The position numbers and the translations under genes are program-made. Below, piece by piece: positions 52,530-64,000 of a DNA stretch of 64,000 nt. Each line of letters starts with the position of its first letter. Within the stretch, counting starts at the first letter, position 1. This DNA is from Symbiodinium natans (Eukaryota; Sar; Dinophyceae; Suessiales; Symbiodiniaceae), in NCBI GenBank assembly GCA_905221605.1, contig CAJNDS010002329.1:321501-385500 (forward strand), read 5' to 3'. The notes under the pieces were generated by a model. It was not told where the DNA came from. It ran no database searches and saw only the letters and a list, made by a program, of their open reading frames with translations.

Positions 52530-55260
52530 ACATAAAAAGTCCGCTTCAAGCACTGATTCAAGCACGATTCGAGCACGACGCGAATCAAGCGACAGAGCTT
52601 TCTTTTTTTTCGGGCGATTCAAGCACGCATCCTGTTTCAAGCACACGGGAGACAAGTTTAAGCACTAAACACGTGCGAGTCAAGCACCAATCCCGATTCA
52701 AGCGCTGGCGATCTTGCCCCCCTCCCTAGCACCCCAGCTAATCTCACATTAAAGGTTAGGGTTTTCAGGGCCGAGGCAGGATTTTCAGCTTGCAGGGTTT
52801 AGGATTCTTCGGGGTAAGGGGTTTTGCGTGCAGGTCAGGGTTTCGAGGAGCACTAGATAGGGTTTACATTTTCCAGGACTTAACCCTTTTAGGGTTGATG
52901 CTTTCAAGGGTTCTGGGCATGGGATGAAGGGCCTTTCGGCTTTAAATCGTTAAAGGCTGGAGTTTTCAGGCCTGAGGGAGTTGATGGCATTTTCTGGGGA
53001 TTAGGCTTGTCAGGGTTTCAAGGGCTTCCAGGCATTTCTGGGGGTTTTGCACGGGAATCATGGTCGGGGTTGTCAGGCCTGCAGGGTTTTCATATGATCG
53101 TTTTTTGATGGTGTTGGGGTGGGGTGTTCAGGGCTCTTTTCGGGTTCAGGGGTTCTTCAGCTTAAAGTCAACCATTCTCCTCGTGTCTTCGCCCGTGTCC
53201 CGGGCTGAGAGTCCCGCCGAGTGTCCCTGGAGCGCCCGCCAGAGAAGCCGGCACAGAGCGCCGCCAGTATCCCAGTCCTTTTTGCGCGTATCCGGGGTGC
53301 CCACCCACAGCAATCCTGCCAAGGGTCCTGCAACTCGTTCCCTGAAAATGCCCAACCCTCCCAAAAAGCACGCAAAAGTTCTCGCCACTGCGTCGCCACC
53401 CCCAGAGAACCCATGGCTCCCACATCCATAAGCAGTAGGGTGGGGACTAGCGAGTAGTAATTGCTTTTTGCTTGGTTTATCAGGTTTTTGGGTTTCTGGT
53501 TTCGACTTTTGGGGTATATCGGGTTGATGTTAAGCTTTGCAGGACGAACATTCTCATGATCCGGGCTGTAAGGTTGTATTTCAGGCTTTAGGGTTCGCAG
53601 GGCTTTAAGGTTTTTAGGGTTGAAGCTTCAGTGGTTTTTGTGCTTAGGGTTTGCTATTCAAGTTTAGGGTTTCGTGGTTTAGGGGTTCAGGGATTTTATT
53701 GGGCTTGAGGGTAGGGGTGTTGTAACCGAGTTCGGCTTTGAGGGCTGAGGAGTTAAGGGTTGTATTTTGAGAAGCCGCTGTTTAGGGTTAGACGTTTGTG
53801 GTTTTCGTGCTTAGTGTCTGCTATTTGGGTTTTAAGGTTTCGGGTTTCACGGGTTAGGGTTTAGGGTTTAGGGTTTAGGGTTTGGCTGTAGAGATTAATT
53901 AGTTCGAGGTTTTGAAAGCGGGTTAGGCTTTTCAGGGCCGAGGGTTCTCGTGGTGAAGGGTTTGCATTTAGGCTTTTGGGTTCTTAGGGCCTTAAGGTTT
54001 CGGGTTTAGACTTTAGTGGTTGTCGTGCATTTAGGTTTGCGGGTTTCGCGGGATTTAGGGATTCAGGATTTCAGGGTTCTAGTCGGGTTTGCATTGTTTG
54101 GGCTTGAGGGTTTAGGGATGGTGGAAACCGGCGAAGCTGTTGAGGGCTAAGGGTTGTCATGAAAAAGGGTTTGTAGACTAAGGGTTGTGTTTTTAGGCTT
54201 CAGGGTTCGTAGGGCTTTAATGATCTTGCGCAACGTGCTTTGCAAGGATTGCAACGAATTTGAAGGTTTTTGTGCTTTGGGGGCTTCAGACGGTTTCGGG
54301 CTTTCAGGGTTGAGGTTCTAGGATGTATGGATGTTGGGGATGCTTAGGGTCTTTAGGTCTCAGTCTTTCCCGAATGCGTAGCAGAAGGGTTCCCGTTTTA
54401 AGAGTTGGGGTTCCAGGGGCCCAGGAGGTTACAACCGTCCGCAAGCGTCCGCAAGCGTTCGAAAGCGTCCGGGCGTGTTGCGCATTGACCGAATTCGCCA
54501 TCCTCGTAACTGTCGCCATTTTTGGAGGTTGACGCTTGAAAGGTGTTGGCAGTCTCGAGGATGAGGCAGGTGAGGTGTGCCATCCCCGTAGACAGTCACT
54601 TTTGGACCATGGTTTTATGTGTACGCCTGGAACGTGTCGACGGCCACGAGGATGAGGCAGGTGGGGTGCGCCATCCAGGTAACTGTTGTCGCTTTTGGAT
54701 GTCGGTGTGGATTTCGGTCACGAGAATGAGGCAGGTGCGGTGCGCCATCTTGGTAGCTGTCGCCACTTTGGACCACGGCAGTCTTGTTGACGAGGATCAT
54801 CGCGCCGGTTCTGTTCGCCGTATACGTGACGCGGGTCTGCATTCGGGTTCGTGGCCCCCTATCAGGTTTTTGGTTTCGCCTTTCTTGCTAGTAGGGTCTT
54901 TTGGCTTCAGGGCTTTTGGGATCGGTGGGCAACATCCTCTTGCGCGAATCCCGCCGGGTAAGCGTGCGAATCGGGCCGTGTGCGGGTCCATTCAGTGCGG
55001 CAATCCTGTGTGCATGAATCTGGCCAGGCCACTGCACGAATAAGCTCATGCACGAAGCCGCTGTGCCAGTATGCGAATCATCCGTGTGCGAATCTGCCAT
55101 CGTCAGCGCATGAACAACAGTGCGCGAATGAAACCGTGCACGTGGACTGAATGAATCCGCGGTGTGCGTTTTTGCTGCACACATCGGTGCGCGACTCCGG
55201 TCCGTCCAGGCGCGAATGGTTTCTTTTTCGATTCCGACACGCCATTTAGGCTTTACCCGA
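52530..55260. repeat. Repeat island 3: TTTAGGG-derived array between oppositely oriented GATTC arrays
   Basis: The left side (52,540-52,705) repeats GATTCAAGCAC with variants such as GATTCGAGCAC. The right side (54,940-55,215) repeats GTGCGAATC, the reverse complement of GATTCGCAC. Between them is a degenerate TTTAGGG array (about 52,750-54,330), broken by a non-repetitive stretch at about 53,160-53,440, then an ~85-bp minisatellite. The layout resembles elements 1 and 2 but no terminal inverted repeat was found. Confidence 0.55.
54480..54800 (+). repeat. ~85-bp minisatellite (GAGGATGAGGCAGGTGNGGT)
   Basis: Three clear units at about 54,556, 54,648 and 54,722 share GAGGATGAGGCAGGTG, GTGCGCCATC and GTAACTGTCGCC...TTTGGA, with partial units on both sides. 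Confidence 0.85.
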
Positions 55261-58200
55261 AAAAGGGCCACCGGATGTGGCAAAGGTGCTCAAGCTCCAG
55301 GATACATTTTGAATTCAATACCCTAACAGCCCTGCCTCTGTGCGTGAACGCATGGCTTTTTCTTTGTCAGTCCGGTAGGAGGCAGAAGACATGGAGTCAT
55401 AGCAACCGCAAACATCATTCATCTAATGTTAATGTAAACAGCAATCGTTGGCGTGGCCAAGCCAGCTTAGGTCGCGTGGCTCAGTCAGTGCTGCTTGCCA
55501 AGCGGCAGGCGAAGATTCAAGAGGTCGCCAATGCTTACGGCCGTTCACTACTTGAGATGTCCAACCCACCAGATTTCAATCTGTCACGGCGTGAGTGGAA
55601 TAAACAGTTTGGGGCCTGGAATCTGAGCTGCATTCCAACATTTAGTAAAAACGACCTGTGGTGTTTACCAAGCAGTGTGCCAAAACTGTGGGGTTCCAAT
55701 TTCAGGGTAAGGAGGGTCAGGTTGAGTTGTGCCCGCGGCACGCGGCCGGTTGCACAGCTCTCGCCTAGGCACGGATGTTTGGTTCAAACTCCCGCTCCAT
55801 CTGTGCGCAGACGTGTGTGGGGGATTCCGGGACGGGGTGCTTTCATCGTAACATACAAGGTTTCGGCATTGTATGACAGGACAACTTGCGCTCTCGCCGA
55901 GGTTCTGCGCATATCTCAAGGTCAAAGATTCCCGCTTTCTGCTGCTCCCAGTTTGCCCCATGGCATTTTTCGTGTTTCAACATCGCTGATAACAAATGGT
56001 AGAAAGGTAGCAGACATCTGGAACCTGCGCTCTCGGTCCCTTGCCTCGGTCTGCCTCGGTCCCCTGCGAAAAAGCCCTGCTTTCTGCAGTTGGGCCTTGT
56101 ATTTGTATGAGAGTTTTGATGAGAATTGTTTCTTTTGTGACTGACGATGTGAAATGTCACGGTCTTAAACTGTTAATGTTGGACCCTGATTAGTGTGGGC
56201 CCCCCCCCCCCCCCCCCTGAACAGTCGAGGCGTGGATGGGAGCCTGATTACACGGCCCCGGGGGCTTATATGATTTCAATAGGGAGGAGTTTAGATAGGT
56301 TTCAAAGGGGCAGCGATGCCCGGTTATCTTTTTAAAGGCGCGCCACGTGGAATTTTCTTACGGCGCCCGGACGGTTTGACTTTAAAGAGGACCCCGCCAA
56401 CAGTCACGAGATCCTGAATAATTCGGCCAAATTGACTTTAACGAGGAGGCCCCCACTAATCTGGGTCTAACGTTAGGGGTATATGCTGCTGGCAGAAGAC
56501 AACCACTATTATTCGGGACTCTGACATGCTTGCCGCCAAGGAAACAGCAGCAGCGTCGCTTGTTCCGTGGCAAAGGCTCCGGCAAGACCAAGAGCAAAGG
56601 CACAGTTCATGGAGTGCAGTTTGCATGAATCGTGCTCATGGAAATTCCGGGTTCGGTTGGCTTTGATTTTAGGATCATGCGGAGCGGTGATTTTTTAGTT
56701 CAAATTGGCCCTACGTGGTGCCATGCGGAAAAGCAGCTGCAGGCAAGCAGGGCAAGAAGGGCAAGAGACGTGGACAGTCATGAAAGGCCTGGACAAGACC
56801 GGACTGCCGTCGTATGCAAGAATCGATGAGAGCAGACGGGGACTGTCTGAGGATCACCATTTTTTGCATATTCTATCCATTGAGTGGCGATTTGCGGTGC
56901 GGCACTTTATGTGCTCTGCCACACTTTGACGCAGCGAGAACTCACCCATGATGCGCATCAAGGGTTCTTGAGGGTCCTCGTATCAGCCAATTTTGAGTTT
57001 GGCGGAGGAGCTCAGAGCTTTCAGAGCTTCATCCCCAGGTTTTGGCTCCAAGCCGGAGTGCAACCCACTGATTTAAGGTCAAGGCTCATGCTAAGGCCTT
57101 GCTCCACTTTTTTAGTATGAATGGTATGAGTCTTGTTCCACTTTGGCTTGGACCTGTTTTGTTGCGCATGTCCCACCGTCTGGGTCCAGACTTGCCTGTG
57201 CGTTTCGAATTCCTAGCTGGATAGCGCCTTCAAGCGCCTGTGCCAGCCTGCAATTTCCTGCATGACTGCTGGTTTGGTTTACCCAGCTCTGTACATTAAT
57301 TACAGGCAGCACAGACCGTGGGTACGAAAGAGTTGCAGGTGAGTTTGTCGACTGAAGGAGAATGCTGGGTTCATGTCAAGAAGACTGCGTGCTCTCTCCG
57401 TTGCGAGAGCTTGGGTCTTATGCCAGGCACATCTGCAGCAGTTGGTTTCAAAGCTTCCGCGGCTCTTTACCAGTGCGGACATTCCCTCTCCAAGTGATGT
57501 CATCTCCTGTCACAAAAGCACGACAACAATTGCGTTCGTGCCTTCCAAGATTCCAAAGACTGCAGGACATAAACGCTTTGTTTTCCTCGGCGAAGATCGA
57601 AGCTGTCAATGAAGCCTTGGAGTCCATCACATAGTCAACTCATTGTGCACATACACAGAGTACGGTCAGTACAGATGAGTTGATGATCTGCTCACACCTC
57701 TTTTTTTGTGGTTCTAACTGAGGCAAGAAGGTGCTGTTCAATCCAAACAGCCGAGCATGAGACTAGGCTGGATATTGCTCTTGTCACGAAGAGAAATTTC
57801 GCAAGCCGATCGATCCACTATGGCTTGGTGGAGGTCACCTGTTTTCGGCACTGGAGACCGCAAAGGCGCGCAAGCTTCACACTTGCAACCCATACTCAGA
57901 TAGGGCGTGTCTGTCGGAGGCATCAGTCTCCGAAGCGGATGAGAAGAGATACTCTCAAATTTTCGGGCCATATTGTCAGCGCCGCAGGAATCCACTCACC
58001 GGTTCATGCAGATTCTTTTGAGTATGAGGTCCTGGGGGCACTGGTCGCCGAGTTGGCATTGGGGAGGAGGTCAAAGCTGTGAAGGCTAGTGGTTTTGAAT
58101 TGCGATGAATGCTTCGCATCGTGCCTTGCACGACTGCCTGTCTGCGTGTGTGTGTGTGTGTGTGCGCGCGCAGGTGGCTTTGGCATGAGCTCTGATGGCA

Positions 58201-58500
58201 GTAACTTCGATCCGCATGGGTTGCCGACATCTGTTCTCTTAGAAAAGCAGACAACGGTTGGAGGGCTCCATGTCGTTCGATGCTGGCAGAGTGGTGCTGA
58301 TGGCTGTCGTGGCTGCCGCATGCCTTTGTCGCAGCCTGGCTCGGCCGATGATAGTATATCAAAATGTGAGGGGACAAAAGCTCTTCGCAGGGCAAGCTCT
58401 TCACACTTTTCCCTTTTCCCTTCCGGAAGATAGCGAATGGACTGCAACATAAACCCTGACATGAGATCTGAGATGCTGTAAAGGCAGGCTACTTCTTTCA
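55260..58500. other. No firm gene; scattered exon-like pieces
   Basis: An open frame at 55,164-56,144 (+) has a plausible helical stretch (AKRQAKIQEVANAYGRSLLE) but no recognised domain. ARQQLRSCLPRFQRLQDINA (about 57,517-57,576) followed by a stop near 57,632 could be a C-terminal exon. A poly-C run is at 56,202-56,217 and a GT run at 58,145-58,163. A signal-peptide-like ORF starts at 58,273 (MSFDAGRVVLMAVVAAACL). Confidence 0.3.
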
Positions 58501-58532
58501 TGCATAGCGATCACTCCCTGGATCTGCTTAAC

Positions 58533-61500
58533 ATGCCATCGCGACCGTGCCCGCTCGTTGCACTTGCTCTGGTGGCGAGCCTGCTGTGTCGCGCACAGGC
58601 GACAAGCTCAGCCAAGTGAGTTTTGATGAGCCGTGGTGCCTTTGACATTCCTTTCCACTTAAGTGTGCTCCGAGTCTTAGGTGGCTACTGGCCGTTTCAA
58701 TGGGTTGACAGGGTCAGCAGTAGTGGGCTCTGAGGCACAGTGGCCGCCGACCTTTCCACTGAGGAAACTTGGACAGCAGAATTGCGTGTGCACTTGGAGA
58801 CGGCTTGTAACGGAGGAAGTACAAGTTGCACGGGAATCATCACCAAGGGAGCGATAGTGTCTTGCCCCACAGAATCCTGAACAGACTCCCGGACAAGATC
58901 TCCGCAGCGCCCATCCAATCCAGGGCAGATTTCGGCAGAGGTCTACCTCGAAGATTCCACCAGTAGCCCTGGAGTGTCCACCCGACAGAATCCCGCCAAG
59001 AATCTTGCGGAGTATCTACCGCAGATACCCCACGAATCTAGTGCACAGAGTATTCCTGGAGTCCCCAAATCACCGTTAAAACGGTTTAGGGGTGGGAGTG
59101 TCGGAAGAAAAGCCGGATACCGCTCTTTCGTTTTGATCCAGTTTGCAGAGCTCTGGGCCAGAGTTTGCCCATATGACGGTAATGTCCTTTATCATGGTTC
59201 CTGACTACATCAAAGCTGTCACCACAGACACAGGAAGCCCAATCTAGCAGTGGAGCCAACAAGGCTCTGGCTCCTGGGGCAGAACGTTTGAAAAGCCAGT
59301 GCCATGGAGCCACACAGCCATGGCAGGCCTACCCCTGCTAGTACCGATGAGGGAATTGTGAATGCAGTGCTAAACAGAATTGACCTTGCCATTGAACGAA
59401 GGGCTTGAAAAGGGGCCTTTTTGGATGTGGAGAGTGGAGAAAGTGGAGAAGGTCCAGGCGTTGGACAAAAGAAAGTCATCACGGCATTGGGATTGCTGGC
59501 AGTGAAGCTGTGGATGCCAGAGGAAACGGAGTGGCGAAAACCAGGGGGGGTCCCAGAGCGGCCACACTGCCAATCGAACTCCCTTCTTCGTTCTCTTGCC
59601 AGAGCCAGGAAAAGAGCTAGGCGTCTAGACATCCGGTGGTTTCCAGGTCGTGGGTAGAGCAATGCAAGTACTCTGCAGGTCTACTCCGGCTGACAGGGAC
59701 AATGCCATTGCAAGGAATTATGCGAGTGATGAACCGTGTGTCATCTGTTTTCTTGAGGTCTCGGCTTCTCCTTGAACATACCTTTAAGCCAGAATTTGAG
59801 GGTAAGGCTCAGGCCGCACTGTGAATGGACATGTGTTTGGAGCGCTTTCCCGTTCCAGGGATAGAACCAAACAGGAAGCTAGGTACGCTCCGGTTGACAG
59901 GACAAACGTCCTTACAGGAAAGAATAGGACCGATGGCTGATCCGAGTGTTGAGGTCTCTCTGACAAGACTAGGATTTGTACCGGTGTACTGAAGTTTCCC
60001 AGGCACTTGTCAGGCAATGCTCTCTCGCATTCTAACTCGCGCTCGTCTTTATACTCAGGACGCAAGGCCGCTGGATTGTGGACGCCACTGGCAACCGAGT
60101 CAAGTTGGCGTGCGTGAACTGGGCCGGCGCGGAGGTGAAGGCTTGAGAAGCGGGAAGATGCGGGAAGCAAGAATAGAATCCGAACGAGGGCAAAGGGTTC
60201 TCGTGAGTTAAAGCGTGCGCCTGTGTCGCACGGCGACTGGGGTTCCGCAGAAATCGACGTGTTGGGCATCGTTCAGAAGTCGGCTTCGCGGATTCTATGA
60301 ACACTTTTTGTACCCGGAGTGTCGTGCTGTGCCTTGGCGGCTGCAGGATGGCCTCGTCGGCGGCTTGCAGGCTCGAAATGTGAGCAGCGCCTTGGCGACG
60401 TTGAGACATCGAGCCAGTCAAGACAAGCCACGGTGGCAGTGCAAGCATGTGCAAGCATGTGCAAGCTGTGACTGCAGCTGTGTGGGGTCACATGTCACTG
60501 CCAAAGGCATTGCAGCCACCTTCAAATCGATGGGCTTTAATTGTGTGCGTTTTCCTTGGTCTGTGTGGATGGTCAGAAACCCAGAACTCCGATTCAGAAG
60601 ACTTTGTGCTCGAGCACACCTTGGACTGTGCTCGTGTCTGCTCGTTTTCGCATCTTGGCAGGTTCAGACCAATCCGCGAGTTCCAGATCACCTGCAAAAG
60701 TCCTTGCTCGGTGCGAACCCGCAGCTGATGGGACTGCGAGCTTTGGAGGTGCTGGATGCTGCCGCTCGCCATACCTACCTGCACCATCCTGCACCCAAAC
60801 TCTGAACGTGATTTTGAATGCTCACTTTTGCTCTATTGAGGTGATTGACGCCTGCGCAGGAAGCTTGAAAATCTTGATCCGCTGCTGGTTTGTCGAGTGC
60901 AAGATCCGTTTGAAATAGAGTAGTTCATTGTGGCCGAGGCTTCCACACAACTCCTCGTGTTTCTGGACAACCATGTGTCCGACGGTGCAGCTGACCTGTG
61001 GCACATGGTGGAATTTTTCTTGCAGGTTTTCTAGTTGTGCAGGCACCTGGTGTTGCAGCGACGTTGATGAGAACGGTCTGTGGTACAACAGTCGCTGGCC
61101 AACAAGTGACTGGCTGGAGGCCGCGCTCTGTTGGAGTGCAGAGCAACGGGATGTTGAACGCTGCACTGGCACTGCAAACTCAACTGCTCTGCTGATTCTT
61201 CAGGCGCATGTGAAGCTGGCCACCCGATACGTGAGGAGAGCTTTCTTCAGGGAGGCGAAAGCTATGTAAAATGCCGGATGCTGCCTTCGGTTCTGGAAGG
61301 CAGCCTTGGGTTGTGGGAACCGAGTTGCGGAATGAGGCAGCTGTGAGCAAGCATTCAAGTCAGCCAGCGTCACGACGTGCAAGTCGGTTCGAGTATGACC
61401 ATTGTGACAGGTACGTGCCAGTGCACCCAGGGGAACACCGCACTGGGGTGGAGGGGGCCCTAACGTTGATGCCTGAGTGAACGAATCGCGGCATATCGCG

Positions 61501-63009
61501 GCAAAGTGTGTTCAAGATGAATGATTCCGAGTTGCATTTCCATCAATTAGCAATAATTAGCATCCAGGCATATTGAGTACGTTCACGTGTGCTACTACCG
61601 GGTAACCCCGGCGCTCAAACGCAACATGCAAGGATTGGCATGCAGCCGCTACGAAGGCAAGTCACTCCGCTTCAGGAGCACCTTGCTTGTGTCGTGGCGA
61701 AAGATGCCACGTGAAGGCCGGTAATGCTGTGCTGGCAGTGAACCCCTCGTTGCTGGTTGCCGTCGTGCGATTCTGAGTCCTCCTGCCTCGAGTCATCCAA
61801 ACACCCAAGCAACCGTGACTAAGGGTGGACTCAACTACGGCAAGGACCTATCTGGCGTATACAGGCACATCCGGTGAAGCGTGAAAGAATCATTAAGTAC
61901 AGCATTAGTATCTTCGATGCAGCTGATGTGTCTAAGGTTGCCTGTGCAGCTCGACAAGCCCGACAAGCTTGCTGGATCCTCAAACAAGCAGCTTGCAACC
62001 TTGATAGCCCAGAGCTGCACCAAGGTTTACACTGCCCACAGCTATTCTTGGTCATATCCCTGGCTGACCGATACATACCAGGCGATCTGTCGACAAGTCA
62101 TGAGTGGTTGACATCTGGCTGACGTCTCGATGCCTCTAGGCCTTGCATGAGCAGCTGGGTAAAGATTGGGGCTTCATCGTCGAAGAGAACAAGTCCGGGG
62201 CTGAGAAGTGCACACAGGAAGAAGGTTAGCGATTGCGTTGCCCGTACATTGCCTTGGAGTGTTTGAGGCCATACACCGCCCCGATCTGGGTCAGCGAGTT
62301 CGGCACCTTCAGCGACTGCCACAAGGCTTCAGACATCTTCAAAGAAGAGTTCTCAGATGTTGGCTCTCTTACTCTCTGACATTCTGCAGGACTCTTGCGC
62401 CAATTGGTGGCCGGACTTCTTGCGGTATTTGCAGCTGGCGCCCGGGGGGAGGGAAGGTTTTGATGGGTTAGCATTTGCTTGTGTGCTAGCGTTGTCTGCA
62501 AGATTCTCCGCATGTCTCCTTTCATCTGTCGTAGGGTGACTTGGACTGGGCCGTTTGGCATGGAGATGGTACCTGGAGCCGAGACGACCTGCACCCATTT
62601 CACGGCCCGACGAGTGCGCCACCCGCGGTGGTTTGCGGCTGTTGCGGGATTGACGTGTCTGAAGACGTCTGAACTCCCTCCTTCGCGCGCCTAGAAGGTT
62701 GAGCCTGAAGGGTTCTAGCGGATTCTAGCTCTTGGATCTTCCTGTGGGTGTGTGTTGCTTCTCCGAGTCTTTTTCGCTGTTCCAGATTATGGTGTTCTGG
62801 CCGCTGACTGGCAAACTCCGGCAGCAAGTGGCGAACTCCTGGCAGCGCTCCAAACAGTCCAGGCACTGCGCCATGGCTGACAGCGAGGGTGGGCTTCTCG
62901 GCTTCTGTGCCTGTAACAGTTCTGATTCTATGCCAGGCTGCATGGAGCGGCCCAGGCAGATCTTGCAGTCCTTAGCGAGAGCTTATGGAGACCATGTGGA
63001 GACCATGTA
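58533..63009 (+). CDS. Secreted GH5 cellulase-like glycoside hydrolase (spliced)
   Basis: Exon 1 (58,533-58,615) encodes a signal peptide (MPSRPCPLVALALVASLLCR) and ends at GTGAGT. Later pieces give a GH5 barrel in order: RWIVDATGNRVKLACVNWAG (60,059-60,134), DGLVGGLQARN (60,347-60,379), KGIAATFKSMGFNCVRFPWS (about 60,480-60,590), ANPQLMGLRALEVLDA (to about 60,766), VILNAHFCS (about 60,808), WCCSDVDENGLWYN (61,047-61,090), VVGTELRNE (about 61,307-61,335, acid/base Glu), KVYTAHSYSW (about 62,020-62,050), WGFIVEENK (62,140-62,195), APIWVSEFGT (about 62,278-62,308, nucleophile Glu), NWWPDFLRYLQ (to 62,434) and GDLDWAVWHGDG (from 62,537). The stop is probably TAG at 63,007. It should cleave beta-1,4-linked glucans outside the cell or in wall compartments. 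That exon 1 belongs here is inferred. Confidence 0.82.
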
Positions 63010-63362
63010 GAGCCAAATGCAGGTGTGAGCTCCATGGCGACACAGTGCAATGCGCATTGCGCAGATTCCTGGGACTCAGGCAGAATTTCGGAGAATTCAA
63101 GATGCTCAGAATGCAGAGTGCAACTTTCTGGCCAAGAGATGACTCCAGCAGGTTGGAGCAATGGGCGAGAGAACGCTGCTGCCTGCGCACCATGTCTTCG
63201 CAACAGGCTGCGCTGGATGTGGGATGATGCGGGGGTTGAACATGGCGCCATGGCAATAGCAATGGAGTGCGCAGAGGCCTTGCCGAGGCAACCTGACAGT
63301 TCAGGTGGGAGGGCTTCTGTCGCTCGTGCTGTTGCCGTCGTGACCGCGAGACCCTCTCTCTC

Positions 63363-63393
<31 letters not shown>

Positions 63394-64000
63394 GTGCAAA
63401 CCCTGTCTCTAAGGCAGTAGGAAGGCTTGGCTTGATCACGAAAGCTAGCCCCCGGAAGCTAGCGGAGTATCTTACCAACCGTCAAAGTTGAACAACAGGT
63501 GTGTTGAGGGGTCCCGGTGGCCCGGTCGTAATCGGGGCATGGGCTGGCCATGTTGCCTTGTCTGCCTGCTTAGTCTAAGCGCCCCCCGTATTCATAATGG
63601 CTCTCCAAGAGCGGCGCGGTTTCCCCGTGCGGGTGAGTTAAATGTTAATGTATCTCCAAGGGCAGCGTCGAGACCATGTATGGGTGAGTTAGCTGCTCAC
63701 GATCCGAGCGAACGGCGAAAGATGTGTATTGACTTGGTTGCTGCTTTTCCTGTATTCGTGCCCCAGACCCTGGAGCCAATCCCAAACCCCAGGCCCGAAG
63801 CACGCAGCTCCTCAGCACACTGCACTAGCTTTCGTTCTGCCGTCCCCCCACAAGTGTTCCAGCAAGGGGACAGATCACGTACGTACCTGCCACTAGGCCG
63901 CTGTGCATGATCATCGTTGGTTGTACTGTATCTGGTATCTCCAAAAAATTGTGATCTTGAGTCAAAGAAGACCGAGATTGGCTTTGCAGCAAGTCGCATG
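63010..64000. other. No recognisable gene; GT run and a 52-bp duplication
   Basis: (GT)n at 63,363-63,390. Two units starting TCTCCAAGAGCGGCG or TCTCCAAGGGCAGCG and ending GGGTGAGTTA lie at about 63,602-63,641 and 63,652-63,692. Nothing else is seen. Confidence 0.45.

Noticed and set aside
57042-57056. TTTTGGCTCCAAG as a relic of the dinoflagellate spliced leader
   Set aside because: It has one extra base against TTTTGGCTCAAG and lacks the upstream CCGTAGCC part; no ORF starts after it.

Overview
The window looks like nuclear DNA of a dinoflagellate, probably a symbiodiniacean or a relative (inference). The reasons are: many degenerate TTTAGGG/CCCTAAA tracts, host genes split into very short exons with GT and GC donors, long introns full of repeats, every recognisable gene on the + strand, and a tyrosine-recombinase retroelement. 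There are no bacterial operons, ribosome binding sites or CRISPR arrays. Exon borders were read by eye from protein similarity and are approximate.

1-7,860: a nearly complete retrotransposon. It has a tyrosine recombinase ORF, then a Gag-like ORF with a zinc knuckle, then a long polyprotein carrying a 2-oxoglutarate/Fe(II) dioxygenase-like domain, a cytosine-methyltransferase-like domain, reverse transcriptase and RNase H. Gag and polyprotein share one frame, separated by a single UGA. The 3' end has the B1-A2-B2 layout of split direct repeats, with 343-bp B copies differing at one base. The matching A1 should lie just left of the window. 8,040-15,600: decayed LINE pieces, the second bracketed by CCCTAAA tracts.

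15,600-28,850: mostly repeats. A 3.6-kb composite (20,524-24,115) has inverted ends and degenerate TTTAGGG arrays, with a second 1.36-kb inverted-repeat element nested inside. There is a 100-base assembly gap (25,246-25,345) and a G-run island near 26 kb.

28,850-33,200: two groups of exon-like pieces of unknown function; the second carries a thylakoid-lumen-like targeting segment. 33,296-50,775: the peroxisomal AAA ATPase gene PEX1, in many small exons (N-domain at 33.3-34.1 kb, D1 at 45.2-48.6 kb, D2 at 49.1-50.8 kb). Its apparent 11-kb intron holds a second composite repeat (35,946-37,866), an exon of a HAD-like protein lacking the catalytic Asp, and an intact single-exon GH16 glucanase-like gene. 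50,900-58,500: repeats, including a third island with oppositely oriented flanking arrays. 58,533-63,009: a multi-exon secreted GH5 cellulase-like gene.

PEX1 would serve peroxisomal matrix import. The GH16 and GH5 proteins, both predicted to enter the secretory route, would act on beta-glucans. The most novel items are the retroelement that pairs a demethylase-like fold with a methyltransferase-like fold, and the family of repeat islands bounded by inverted arrays.
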